Assembly: GCA_025356615.1 (NCBI GenBank)
Contig: JANXSH010000612.1
Span: 1-6,367, forward strand
DNA: 6,367 nucleotides
Reading direction: 5' to 3'
DNA from: Planctomycetia bacterium
GTDB taxonomy: Bacteria > Planctomycetota > Planctomycetia > Gemmatales > Gemmataceae
Shown here: one piece after another, positions 1-5,212 of the stretch
Layout of the letters: every line of letters starts with the position of its first letter
Numbering within the stretch: the stretch's first letter is position 1
Notes under the pieces: model-generated
Database searches by the model: none
What the model was told of the DNA's origin: nothing
The model's input: only the letters and a program-made list of their open reading frames with translations
Translations under genes and position numbers: made by a program

Positions 1-26
1 GGTTCCCTGGGATGGCCCAGGGAACC
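1..26 (-). terminator. Perfect hairpin, probable terminator of the YXWGXW-repeat gene
   Basis: GGTTCCCTGGG (1-11) and CCCAGGGAACC (16-26) are exact reverse complements around a 4-base loop, giving an 11-bp uninterrupted, mostly G/C stem. It begins 33 bases beyond the stop codon of the minus-strand gene that ends at position 60, the usual place for a factor-independent terminator or an RNA 3'-end stabiliser. Any U-tract for the minus strand would lie left of position 1, outside the window. In the plus direction the bases after the stem (GACACGCC) are not T-rich, so a plus-strand intrinsic terminator is less likely. The hairpin could also serve a gene to the left, which cannot be seen. Confidence 0.65.
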
Positions 27-59
27 GACACGCCCCGCTCGTTTTCGGCGAGGCGAAGA

Positions 60-1898
60 TTACTTCGGATCGCCCGGCTTACGATCCGCCGGCTTCACGG
101 GCTTCGTCGTCGTGACCGTTACGGGCGTAGGGGTCGGCCCCGGTACGCTGACGGAAGTCTTGGGCACTGGAACCGGCTTCGGCGTCGGGACTAGGGTCGG
201 GACCGCCTTCGGCACCGGAGCCGGGGCGGGCGTATACTTCGGCGTGGGCACCGGGGTCGGCGTATACTTCGGCGTGGGCACCGGGGCCGGGATCACCTTG
301 GGCATGGGCTTCGGGGTATCGAGTGGCACCTTCGGAGTCGGCTTCGGCGTCGGCACGATGGGCGTCGTGATCGGCAGCTTCGGCGTCGTGACGGCGGGCG
401 TCGTCCCTGGGAGCTTGGGAGTCGTCGTGATCGTCCGCACCTCGCCAGCGGGGGCGGCGGGGACCGCCGTCGTCGGGCGGATGATGCGGGCCGCAGGGGT
501 GCCACGAGGCAGTTCCATCTGCACCTTGAGAGGAGCCGTAGCCGTCGCCGTCGGAGCTTTGGCCGTGAGGCGCGTCTCGTTGGCGGCACGCTGGGTGCTG
601 ATCGCCTGGTTGCGCTTGATCGACTTGGTCTCGTCGGCGAGGCGTTCCTTACTCGCCCGCTCCATTTTCATCTCGCGAACCGCCGGGAGGCCCGTCGCGT
701 TCGGCCCGGCCAGGGACGCCATGCCGGTGACGCGAAGGTTGGAGACCGACTTCACGGGCGACAGGACCGTCTGGTTCTGGACGTTGGTGATGTTGACGTT
801 CTTGTGGACGATGTTCGTCGTCGTCTTGTTGATCGTGATGTTGTTGATGACCGTGTTCTGCTGGACCAGGGTTCGCGGCGGGCGGGGGATGTCGCCGCTG
901 TACCGCGACGTATACAGGGTCCGCAGGTTGCGCTCCCAGACGACGTTCCCGGCGTAGGCGCTGCGGTAGTAGCCGAAGTTCGCGTCGATGACGAAGCGAC
1001 TGGGGCGATAGCTCATCCAGGCGGTGTAGCGGCGCTGATAGCCGACGGTAAAGTAGTCGCCGAAGTAGTAGCCGCCATCGAGGCGGACGAACAGCGCTCC
1101 GCAAAGGAAGTCGGGCTGGATCACGAACGCGGGGCGATACACGAAGCCCGCCTCCAGGTAGATCGGCCGGGTGAATCGCACCGGGGCGAAGAGGAGGCCG
1201 CGCTCGAGGAGCGGGCGATCCCAGTAGCCGGCGACGAAGAGGTAGCCGCACGGCGTCCAGCGATAGGAGGCGGGCACCCACACCCAACTCGGGCGGTAGC
1301 CGATCCAGTAGCCCGGCCGCCAGTTGTAGCGGCTGGTACGATAGACCCAGGTGCCGGGCACATAGACACTACTCACCTCGGGGGCGGGGATGGACGGCCC
1401 CGCGTCGATGGAGAGCGGCGGCGGGGGAAGGTACTCCGTCGGCTGACTCTCGACGGCGACCGCACCCCAGTAGCCCGACACCCAGCGGTAGCCTGCGGCG
1501 GCCTTCTGCCAACTGCCCGGCACCCAGGAGCGACTCGGCGGCATGACGCGCCAGAAACCGCTGATCCAGATGTAGTCCTTGGCCTCGTCGTCCCAACCCC
1601 AGTAGCCGGAGATCCACGAGACGTTGTCGCCCGCAGGCTTGTCTTCCGGGGGTGATTCCTCGATCGCCTGGGGCGGCTGGCGATCGACGAAGGCTCCCTC
1701 GAGGGCTTGACTCCGGCTCGGCTCGCCGTAAGCCTCATGGATCTGGCCGCGAGCCTGGACTTCGGTCCCATCCGTGGCCCCCGCCGCGAGGGCGGGCTGA
1801 AGGGCGGGACCGTCGGATTGGGCCGGACTGATCGCCGGGCGGATCATCGCCAGGCCGAGTAGGCCGGCGACGAGCGTAGTCGTCATGAAGCGCCGCAT
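60..1898 (-). CDS. Secreted YXWGXW-repeat protein with Asn-rich and Pro/Thr/Lys-rich C-terminal regions
   Basis: The protein has 612 residues. The ATG at 1898 is chosen because GGAGA lies 6 bases upstream and a signal peptide follows directly (MRRF, a hydrophobic stretch at about 6-19, likely cleavage near residues 25-27). The open frame runs 104 codons further upstream, but that stretch is Arg/Ser-rich with no domain. Residues 95-226 hold at least seven copies of an aromatic W/F/Y-x-x-G-x-W motif: WISGYW 95, WISGFW 111, WVPGSW 125, WVSGYW 139, YVPGTW 179, WRPGYW 193 and FVAGYW 221. WVPASY at 207 looks like a degenerate copy. This is the WXXGXW/YXWGXW repeat family (function unknown, common in planctomycetes). 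Residues 230-335 are rich in Tyr, Phe and Arg. Residues 348-376 are Asn-rich with alternating hydrophobics. Residues about 450-612 are a low-complexity tail with TPK, PTPKYTP and PVPK repeats. An export/envelope location is inferred; no enzymatic motif was seen. Confidence 0.87.
   Translation of the reverse strand: MRRFMTTTLVAGLLGLAMIRPAISPAQSDGPALQPALAAGATDGTEVQARGQIHEAYGEPSRSQALEGAFVDRQPPQAIEESPPEDKPAGDNVSWISGYWGWDDEAKDYIWISGFWRVMPPSRSWVPGSWQKAAAGYRWVSGYWGAVAVESQPTEYLPPPPLSIDAGPSIPAPEVSSVYVPGTWVYRTSRYNWRPGYWIGYRPSWVWVPASYRWTPCGYLFVAGYWDRPLLERGLLFAPVRFTRPIYLEAGFVYRPAFVIQPDFLCGALFVRLDGGYYFGDYFTVGYQRRYTAWMSYRPSRFVIDANFGYYRSAYAGNVVWERNLRTLYTSRYSGDIPRPPRTLVQQNTVINNITINKTTTNIVHKNVNITNVQNQTVLSPVKSVSNLRVTGMASLAGPNATGLPAVREMKMERASKERLADETKSIKRNQAISTQRAANETRLTAKAPTATATAPLKVQMELPRGTPAARIIRPTTAVPAAPAGEVRTITTTPKLPGTTPAVTTPKLPITTPIVPTPKPTPKVPLDTPKPMPKVIPAPVPTPKYTPTPVPTPKYTPAPAPVPKAVPTLVPTPKPVPVPKTSVSVPGPTPTPVTVTTTKPVKPADRKPGDPK
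229..286. repeat. Two tandem 30-bp units inside the Pro-rich tail coding region
   Basis: A 28-base block at 229-256 recurs exactly at 259-286, offset by 30 bp. On the minus strand each unit encodes ten residues built on PTPKYTP (about residues 541-558 of the YXWGXW-repeat protein). The identity is at nucleotide level, including wobble positions, while the flanking PTPK/PVPK units are more diverged. This suggests a recent in-frame duplication. Confidence 0.85.
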
Positions 1899-2233
1899 GG
1901 GTATTCTCCAAATGGGCCGGATAATGGCTCCGGTCGGCAGATTTCGTGTAATCGGAATGGCCCGTCGAGGATCGGTTCGTCGTGTGGAAGGACGCCATCT
2001 ATCGTCGGTCGAGATGACTCGTCTTCTCGATCTTGGAACGATCGAGATCCTTGATCTTGCGCGGATTCGGCCTGCACTGATCGGCGTATCCGTCCTTCGC
2101 CGGGTCGTCCGGGAAGGAATGGTAGGGGGAGCTTCGGGGCTGACACCTCGGATTCGTAAGGCTTTCCTCTTGGAAGCGCCCTCACAATCCGCGAAGATGG
2201 AAAAGGACACCCCATCGATCCGCGAACGTCTCC
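1899..2233. promoter_or_regulatory. Divergent intergenic spacer with no convincing gene
   Basis: These 335 bases separate the divergent starts of the YXWGXW-repeat gene (minus) and the NYN gene (plus), so promoters for both should lie here. Open frames cross it on both strands but look like GC-rich read-through: Arg/Ser-rich composition, no ribosome-binding site and no domain. For the minus gene, a CATTAT hexamer (1921-1926, minus strand) could be a -10 box about 22 bases from the start codon, but no good -35 was found. For the plus gene, TTGGAA at 2170-2175 has only a poor partner (GAAGAT, 2193-2198). An 8-bp inverted repeat is listed separately. Confidence 0.5.
2025..2047. promoter_or_regulatory. 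8-bp inverted repeat, possible operator
   Basis: TCTCGATC (2025-2032) and GATCGAGA (2040-2047) are exact reverse complements with a 7-base spacer, giving a 23-bp dyad about midway between two divergent genes. The size and position would suit a dimeric regulator. GATC-containing 8-mers are frequent in DNA of this composition, so it may be chance. No matching regulator gene is in the window. Confidence 0.25.
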
Positions 2234-2767
2234 ATGAACCATCTGATCGACGGCTACAACATGCTGTACGCGCTGGGACGACTCGGGCCGCGATCGACCC
2301 CCGACGCCCTCCAGGGGGCGCGCCAGTGGCTGTTCGTCCTATTGCGTCCCATCGCCATCCCTCCGACCAGCATTACCGTCGTCTTCGATTCGCGCCAGGA
2401 CTCCCCCGGTAGGCGTACCCAGGAAATCGTCTCGGGGGTCTGCTTCCTCTACTCGCGCGGGCAGACTGCGGACGACCTGATCGAAGACCTGATCGACGCC
2501 GCCCCCCACCCGCGCGACTTGCTCGTCGTGTCGAACGACAACCGGATCAAGCAAGCCGCCCGCCACGGCAAGGCGCGGAGTATCGGTTGCCTGGACTATT
2601 ACGAGCAATTCATCCAGGCCCAGCCAGCTAGCCTCCCAGAGGCGGAGCCTGTCGCCAAGTCATCGACCGAGCGCTATGAGGTGTCGCTCGAGGAGACCGA
2701 ACACTGGCTGGAGATATTCGGCGAAGTGGACGAGAAGGGCAAGCCGATCGAGCGCCCCAAGAAGTGA
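2234..2767 (+). CDS. NYN-domain (YacP-like) putative RNase
   Basis: The protein has 177 residues. The N-terminus HLIDGYNMLYAL carries the first acidic residue (D6) of the NYN/PIN-like nuclease fold. VVFD (D52) ends the second strand, TADDLIEDLI (D80, D81, E84, D85) gives the central acidic helix, and LVVSNDNRIK (N101, D102) supplies the last acidic strand-loop. This order matches YacP-like NYN proteins, the family of B. subtilis Rae1, a ribosome-associated mRNA endonuclease. RNA cleavage with Mg2+ in the cytoplasm is therefore the likely chemistry; the real substrate is unknown. Residues about 130-177 form a charged tail outside the domain. The start is fixed by the domain edge (D6), yet no Shine-Dalgarno is seen in the 20 bases upstream. 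The gene is monocistronic as far as can be seen, divergent from the YXWGXW gene and followed by a 241-bp spacer. Confidence 0.85.
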   Translation: MNHLIDGYNMLYALGRLGPRSTPDALQGARQWLFVLLRPIAIPPTSITVVFDSRQDSPGRRTQEIVSGVCFLYSRGQTADDLIEDLIDAAPHPRDLLVVSNDNRIKQAARHGKARSIGCLDYYEQFIQAQPASLPEAEPVAKSSTERYEVSLEETEHWLEIFGEVDEKGKPIERPKK

Positions 2768-2784
2768 GCGATTGTAGCAATTGC
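2768..2784 (+). other. Small stem-loop directly after the NYN stop codon
   Basis: GCGATTG (2768-2774) and CAATTGC (2778-2784) can form a 7-bp stem (one G-U pair in plus-strand RNA) with a 3-base loop immediately after the TGA. A second weak stem, CGGGC/GCCCG (2804-2808/2817-2821), lies downstream. Neither is followed by a T-tract, so a terminator role is only possible; they may simply stabilise the 3' end or be chance. Confidence 0.3.
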
Positions 2785-2931
2785 GAACATCGCCTCCCAT
2801 CAGCGGGCAAGCCGAAGCCCGACGTCTCCGAGCACTTCCTTGCCATTTCCACCCATGTTTCCTAGCTTTATACCGAGACCGCTCGACCGGGCATTCTGGG
2901 AATGCAAGGCAAGATCACCTCACAGCCAAGA

Positions 2932-2937
2932 TATAAT
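2932..2937 (+). promoter_or_regulatory. Perfect TATAAT -10 box upstream of the small gene
   Basis: An exact sigma-70 type TATAAT occurs in a locally AT-richer patch, about 70 bases before the start of the 63-residue gene. No good -35 hexamer is present at 16-18 bp (GCAAGA at 17 bp is poor), and there is no TGn extension. If used, transcription would begin near 2944, leaving a leader of about 65 bases. The match stands out in such GC-rich DNA, but the missing -35 keeps confidence modest. Confidence 0.4.
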
Positions 2938-3008
2938 TCGTAGATTTGGAACGGTCCTTGCATATCAGTCGTCGTCGAACGGATACCCAGCAAGACCAGG
3001 AGGTCCCG

Positions 3009-3200
3009 ATGAATACCAAGACTCACATCCTTCACACTCTCCACACTGCCACTCCTAGGAGTCGGACGGCCGCCCCCACCGGGCGGGTCGTGGAGTTGCT
3101 GAGGGAGATCAATATCGCTCTGCACGCCACCCGCGTCGTCGGACGGCGCAACGAGATCGCAGTGGCCGACGAGCGTGAACCCGCCCTCGCGCGGAATTGA
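3009..3200 (+). CDS. Small basic protein of unknown function, 63 residues
   Basis: An ideal Shine-Dalgarno, AGGAGG at 2998-3003, sits 5 bases before the ATG at 3009. This is the strongest translation signal in the window apart from the protease gene and the main reason to call the gene real. The frame could be extended to an upstream TTG at 2946, but that start has no such signal. The product is hydrophilic and basic (nine Arg, one Lys, four His) with no signal peptide or membrane segment. Its N-terminus is Thr/His-rich (MNTKTHILHTLHT). Residues about 26-45 (RVVELLREINIALHATRVVG) could form an amphipathic helix and look like the conserved core. I do not recognise the family. It stands alone with its own candidate promoter and is convergent with the glycosyltransferase gene across a long hairpin. 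A cytoplasmic location is inferred from the lack of export signals. Confidence 0.6.
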   Translation: MNTKTHILHTLHTATPRSRTAAPTGRVVELLREINIALHATRVVGRRNEIAVADEREPALARN

Positions 3201-3234
3201 CGACAGCGGGCACCGACGCAATACACGGGATGAG

Positions 3235-3307
3235 ACACGGATCGGACGGATGAAGCGGATCGATACGGGTCAGACCAATCGATCCGCTTCACCCCTCCAA
3301 TCCGTGT
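3235..3307 (-). terminator. Long imperfect hairpin between convergent genes, probable terminator
   Basis: Two 30-base arms, 3235-3264 and 3278-3307, pair around a 13-base loop. The inner 14 bp is perfect (TGAAGCGGATCGAT against ATCGATCCGCTTCA), and the outer part pairs at 13 of 16 positions. In minus-strand RNA two of the three mismatches (3243/3299 and 3250/3292) become G-U pairs, leaving one G-G mismatch at 3247/3295. In plus-strand RNA they are C-A and A-C. The structure starts five bases after the TAA of the minus-strand glycosyltransferase gene and 34 bases after the stop of the plus-strand small gene. Terminating the former, or both, is the natural role. No U-tract follows in either direction, so it may instead be a palindromic repeat element or an RNA 3'-end stabiliser. 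Confidence 0.65.
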
Positions 3308-3312
3308 GCCAT

Positions 3313-4917
3313 TTATGGCGTCCCCTCGACGCGGAAGACCTGGATCTCCGCGTCATGATTTCCCCGCCGGACTGTCAGACTGTGGCAGACTTTGCCCTTT
3401 GCCGCCAGGTCTATCGCAGGCTTCATGATGTACCACAAGTGCGGGTGCGCATTCTTCGACTGCTCGAGGACGACGTAGCAGACCGCCGGGGTGCTGCGCG
3501 GCACATCGGATCGGCCCTCGACGAAGAGGCGGCCCGCGTGGTAGGCGGTCCAACTCATCGGGTCGAGAACCTCGTCGCCGGGCTTCGTGTTGTGGGCCAT
3601 CCAGACGCCGACTTCGCGGAAGCCGTCCCGGTTGCCGTGCAGCCGGGCGAGCGTGCGCGGCAGGCAAGCACCTGTCGCAACGATCAGCACGACGAGCGAG
3701 AGCATCGGGGCGGAGACGCGCGTCGTTCGCCTCGCGACCCATGCCGCGAGCCACCCGATGCCCGCGACGGACCAGAAGATCCCACCCAGGACGACCAGAA
3801 TGGCGTGCCGTTCGCTGATGTAGCCGTTCGAGTGCCCCAGTTTGTAGAGCAAGGGCATGAGAACGAGGCCGCACCCGAACAGGACCCACATCCCCGGCAC
3901 CTCGGCGAAGCGTCGGCGGAACAGCCACAGGGCGGCGAGGGCCGGGTAGAGGAAGACATGGAAGAACGCCTTATCGAGCATCTCCGCCAACGTGCGCGCG
4001 GACCAGAGGAGGCGATCCTCCGGGCCGATGTTCATGCCGATGTTCCATTTGGCCAACGGTAGAGGCGAGGAAGTGTGGCTGACGCGAGGCGTGTCATACG
4101 GCTTGTCCGGCATCTTCCAGCCGTCGGCTTCCAGGATGTGCTGTGCAGACGCTTTGAGTGAAAGGCTGCCGATCAGGACCATGTACGGTGCCGCGAACAC
4201 CGCGCAGCCCGCGACGAGGCACGCCCCTTGGCCGAGCAGTTGGGCGCGGGAGCGCTTCCAGCGCGGGCTGAACTGCAACCCCACGAGGACGACGAGCGTG
4301 ACGCAGAGGACGAGAAGCCCTTCCTGCCGCGTGAGATAAGCAAGCCCGGTCGTGCCGCCGCACAGGACGAACCATCGCATCCGTCCTGTCGCCAACGCGC
4401 GGACGGCGAACAGCAGCGCGGTCGCCGCGAGGAGCAGGAACAGCGGCTCGCTCAAACCGTCGGCCATGAGCCGACCGCTCGACGGGATGCACTGGAACAA
4501 GAGCGCCCCCCAGAATCCGACGCGCCGATCGAACAACTCCCGACCGAGGAGATACATCGGCACGACGAGGAGGATGCTGCACAGCGCCGCCGCGAGTTGG
4601 GCCGCGAGCTGCATGGCGTAGGGGATATCGTCGGGGAACAGATCCCGCATCGGCTTGCCGAAGGCGTAGACGAGGAGGCCGTAGCCCGGATGGTGGACCC
4701 CCGTGCGGAAGACCTGCGTCCAAGGCTCGGACTCCAGCCGCCAGGCGAAGCGAATGAAGGTGACGCTGTCGCGCGAAGTCACCTCGGTGTCCGCGACCTG
4801 CCAGAGACGCATCCCGCCGGCGAGGACGAGCAGGAGGACGAGCCAGAAGGCATTGCCGCGTGTCATGCCCGGCAGCGCGAACGCAGGAGTATCAGGCGAG
4901 GGGGTGTCTACATTCAT
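3313..4917 (-). CDS. Family 39-type (ArnT/PMT-like) multi-spanning membrane glycosyltransferase
   Basis: The start is set at 4917 (534 residues), with GGAG nine bases upstream; in-frame ATGs at 4923 and 4932 lack usable ribosome-binding sites. The protein would use a polyprenyl-phosphate-linked sugar and transfer it to protein, lipid or polymer on the outer face of the membrane (GT-C fold). A first membrane helix lies at about 24-38. It is followed by an outer loop with SRD (D50, candidate catalytic acid) and HHPGYG (75-80), and then by many hydrophobic helices to about residue 418. Signatures are SEPLFLLL (156-163), AYLTRQEGL (193-201) and NGYISERHAIL (364-374). The last 100 residues form a soluble domain with VGVWMAHNTKPGDEVLDP (436-453) and AYHAGR, as in related bacterial proteins. 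Donor and acceptor are unknown. The gene is divergent from the protease gene and convergent with the 63-residue gene. Confidence 0.85.
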   Translation of the reverse strand: MNVDTPSPDTPAFALPGMTRGNAFWLVLLLVLAGGMRLWQVADTEVTSRDSVTFIRFAWRLESEPWTQVFRTGVHHPGYGLLVYAFGKPMRDLFPDDIPYAMQLAAQLAAALCSILLVVPMYLLGRELFDRRVGFWGALLFQCIPSSGRLMADGLSEPLFLLLAATALLFAVRALATGRMRWFVLCGGTTGLAYLTRQEGLLVLCVTLVVLVGLQFSPRWKRSRAQLLGQGACLVAGCAVFAAPYMVLIGSLSLKASAQHILEADGWKMPDKPYDTPRVSHTSSPLPLAKWNIGMNIGPEDRLLWSARTLAEMLDKAFFHVFLYPALAALWLFRRRFAEVPGMWVLFGCGLVLMPLLYKLGHSNGYISERHAILVVLGGIFWSVAGIGWLAAWVARRTTRVSAPMLSLVVLIVATGACLPRTLARLHGNRDGFREVGVWMAHNTKPGDEVLDPMSWTAYHAGRLFVEGRSDVPRSTPAVCYVVLEQSKNAHPHLWYIMKPAIDLAAKGKVCHSLTVRRGNHDAEIQVFRVEGTP

Positions 4918-4950
4918 GAGCATGGACTCCATGCCATTCGGAAAAACGAA

Positions 4951-5090
4951 CTAACCACAGAGGCACAGAGGGCACAGAGAAATGCACAGAAGGAAGGCAG
5001 TGTGAATCTGGGTAGTGTAGTGTCAACACCCTTTGCTCTGTCTTTACTCAGTCTTCATTCTGTGTATTTCTCTGTGCCCTCTGTGGTTAG
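4951..5090. repeat. Inverted repeat of CACAGAG-type units
   Basis: The left arm (4951-5000) and right arm (5049-5090) are reverse complements with a 48-base loop. The core CTAACCACAGAG ... AAAT-CACAGAA matches on both sides, with one substitution (G4984 against T5065). The left arm carries one extra GCACAGAG unit (4963-4970), so it contains two tandem GGCACAGAG 9-mers (4962-4970, 4971-4979) where the right arm has one. Similarity decays beyond 4991/5058. The low G+C content, purine asymmetry of each arm and internal periodicity differ from the surrounding genes. I recall CACAGAG-rich repeats like this from intergenic DNA of several environmental bacterial phyla, so it is likely a dispersed palindromic element. 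No flanking target duplication or coding capacity was found. Confidence 0.75.
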
Positions 5091-5151
5091 ATCGCCTTTC
5101 TTGTATGTCGGGGCGGGGAACGCGGTCAAGGCGGGTTTGTCGCGTCATCTC

Positions 5152-5180
5152 TGGAAATGAGGAGCCTGGCGGGGTACAAA
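5152..5180 (+). promoter_or_regulatory. Candidate promoter of the protease gene
   Basis: TGGAAA (5152-5157) and TACAAA (5175-5180) are separated by 17 bp, each matching four of six bases of the sigma-70 -35 and -10 consensus. Initiation near 5187 would leave a leader of about 26 bases carrying the Shine-Dalgarno of the protease gene. The match is modest and the promoter repertoire of the organism is unknown, so this is a suggestion only. The rest of 4918-5212 outside the repeat shows no gene. Confidence 0.3.
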
Positions 5181-5212
5181 GGAAGGGACGTGACGTTCGC
5201 AGAGGAGTACCC

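Noticed and set aside
112..957. Plus-strand frame of 281 residues rich in Gly and Val
   Set aside because: It is the antisense of the Pro/Thr-rich tail and Asn-rich region of the repeat protein; its Gly/Val repeats mirror that low complexity.
1899..2210. N-terminal extension of the YXWGXW-repeat protein to an upstream start at 2210
   Set aside because: The extra 104 residues are Arg/Ser-rich with no domain, and they would bury the signal peptide that begins at 1898 behind its own GGAGA ribosome-binding site.
3235..3307. tRNA or structured RNA gene
   Set aside because: The region folds as a single long stem with a 13-base loop; there is no cloverleaf, no T-loop motif and no CCA end.
3175..4062. 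Plus-strand frame of 295 residues opposite the glycosyltransferase
   Set aside because: Charged, low-hydrophobicity antisense shadow of membrane helices. It also runs through the intergenic hairpin and has no ribosome-binding site.
4951..4991. CRISPR-like array in the CACAGAG repeats
   Set aside because: Units are 8-9 bases, directly adjacent without spacers, and arranged in an inverted pair; no cas gene is present.
4228..5160. Plus-strand frame of 310 residues
   Set aside because: Antisense to the N-terminal half of the glycosyltransferase and continuing into the CACAGAG repeat; Glu/Arg/Gln-rich with no domain.
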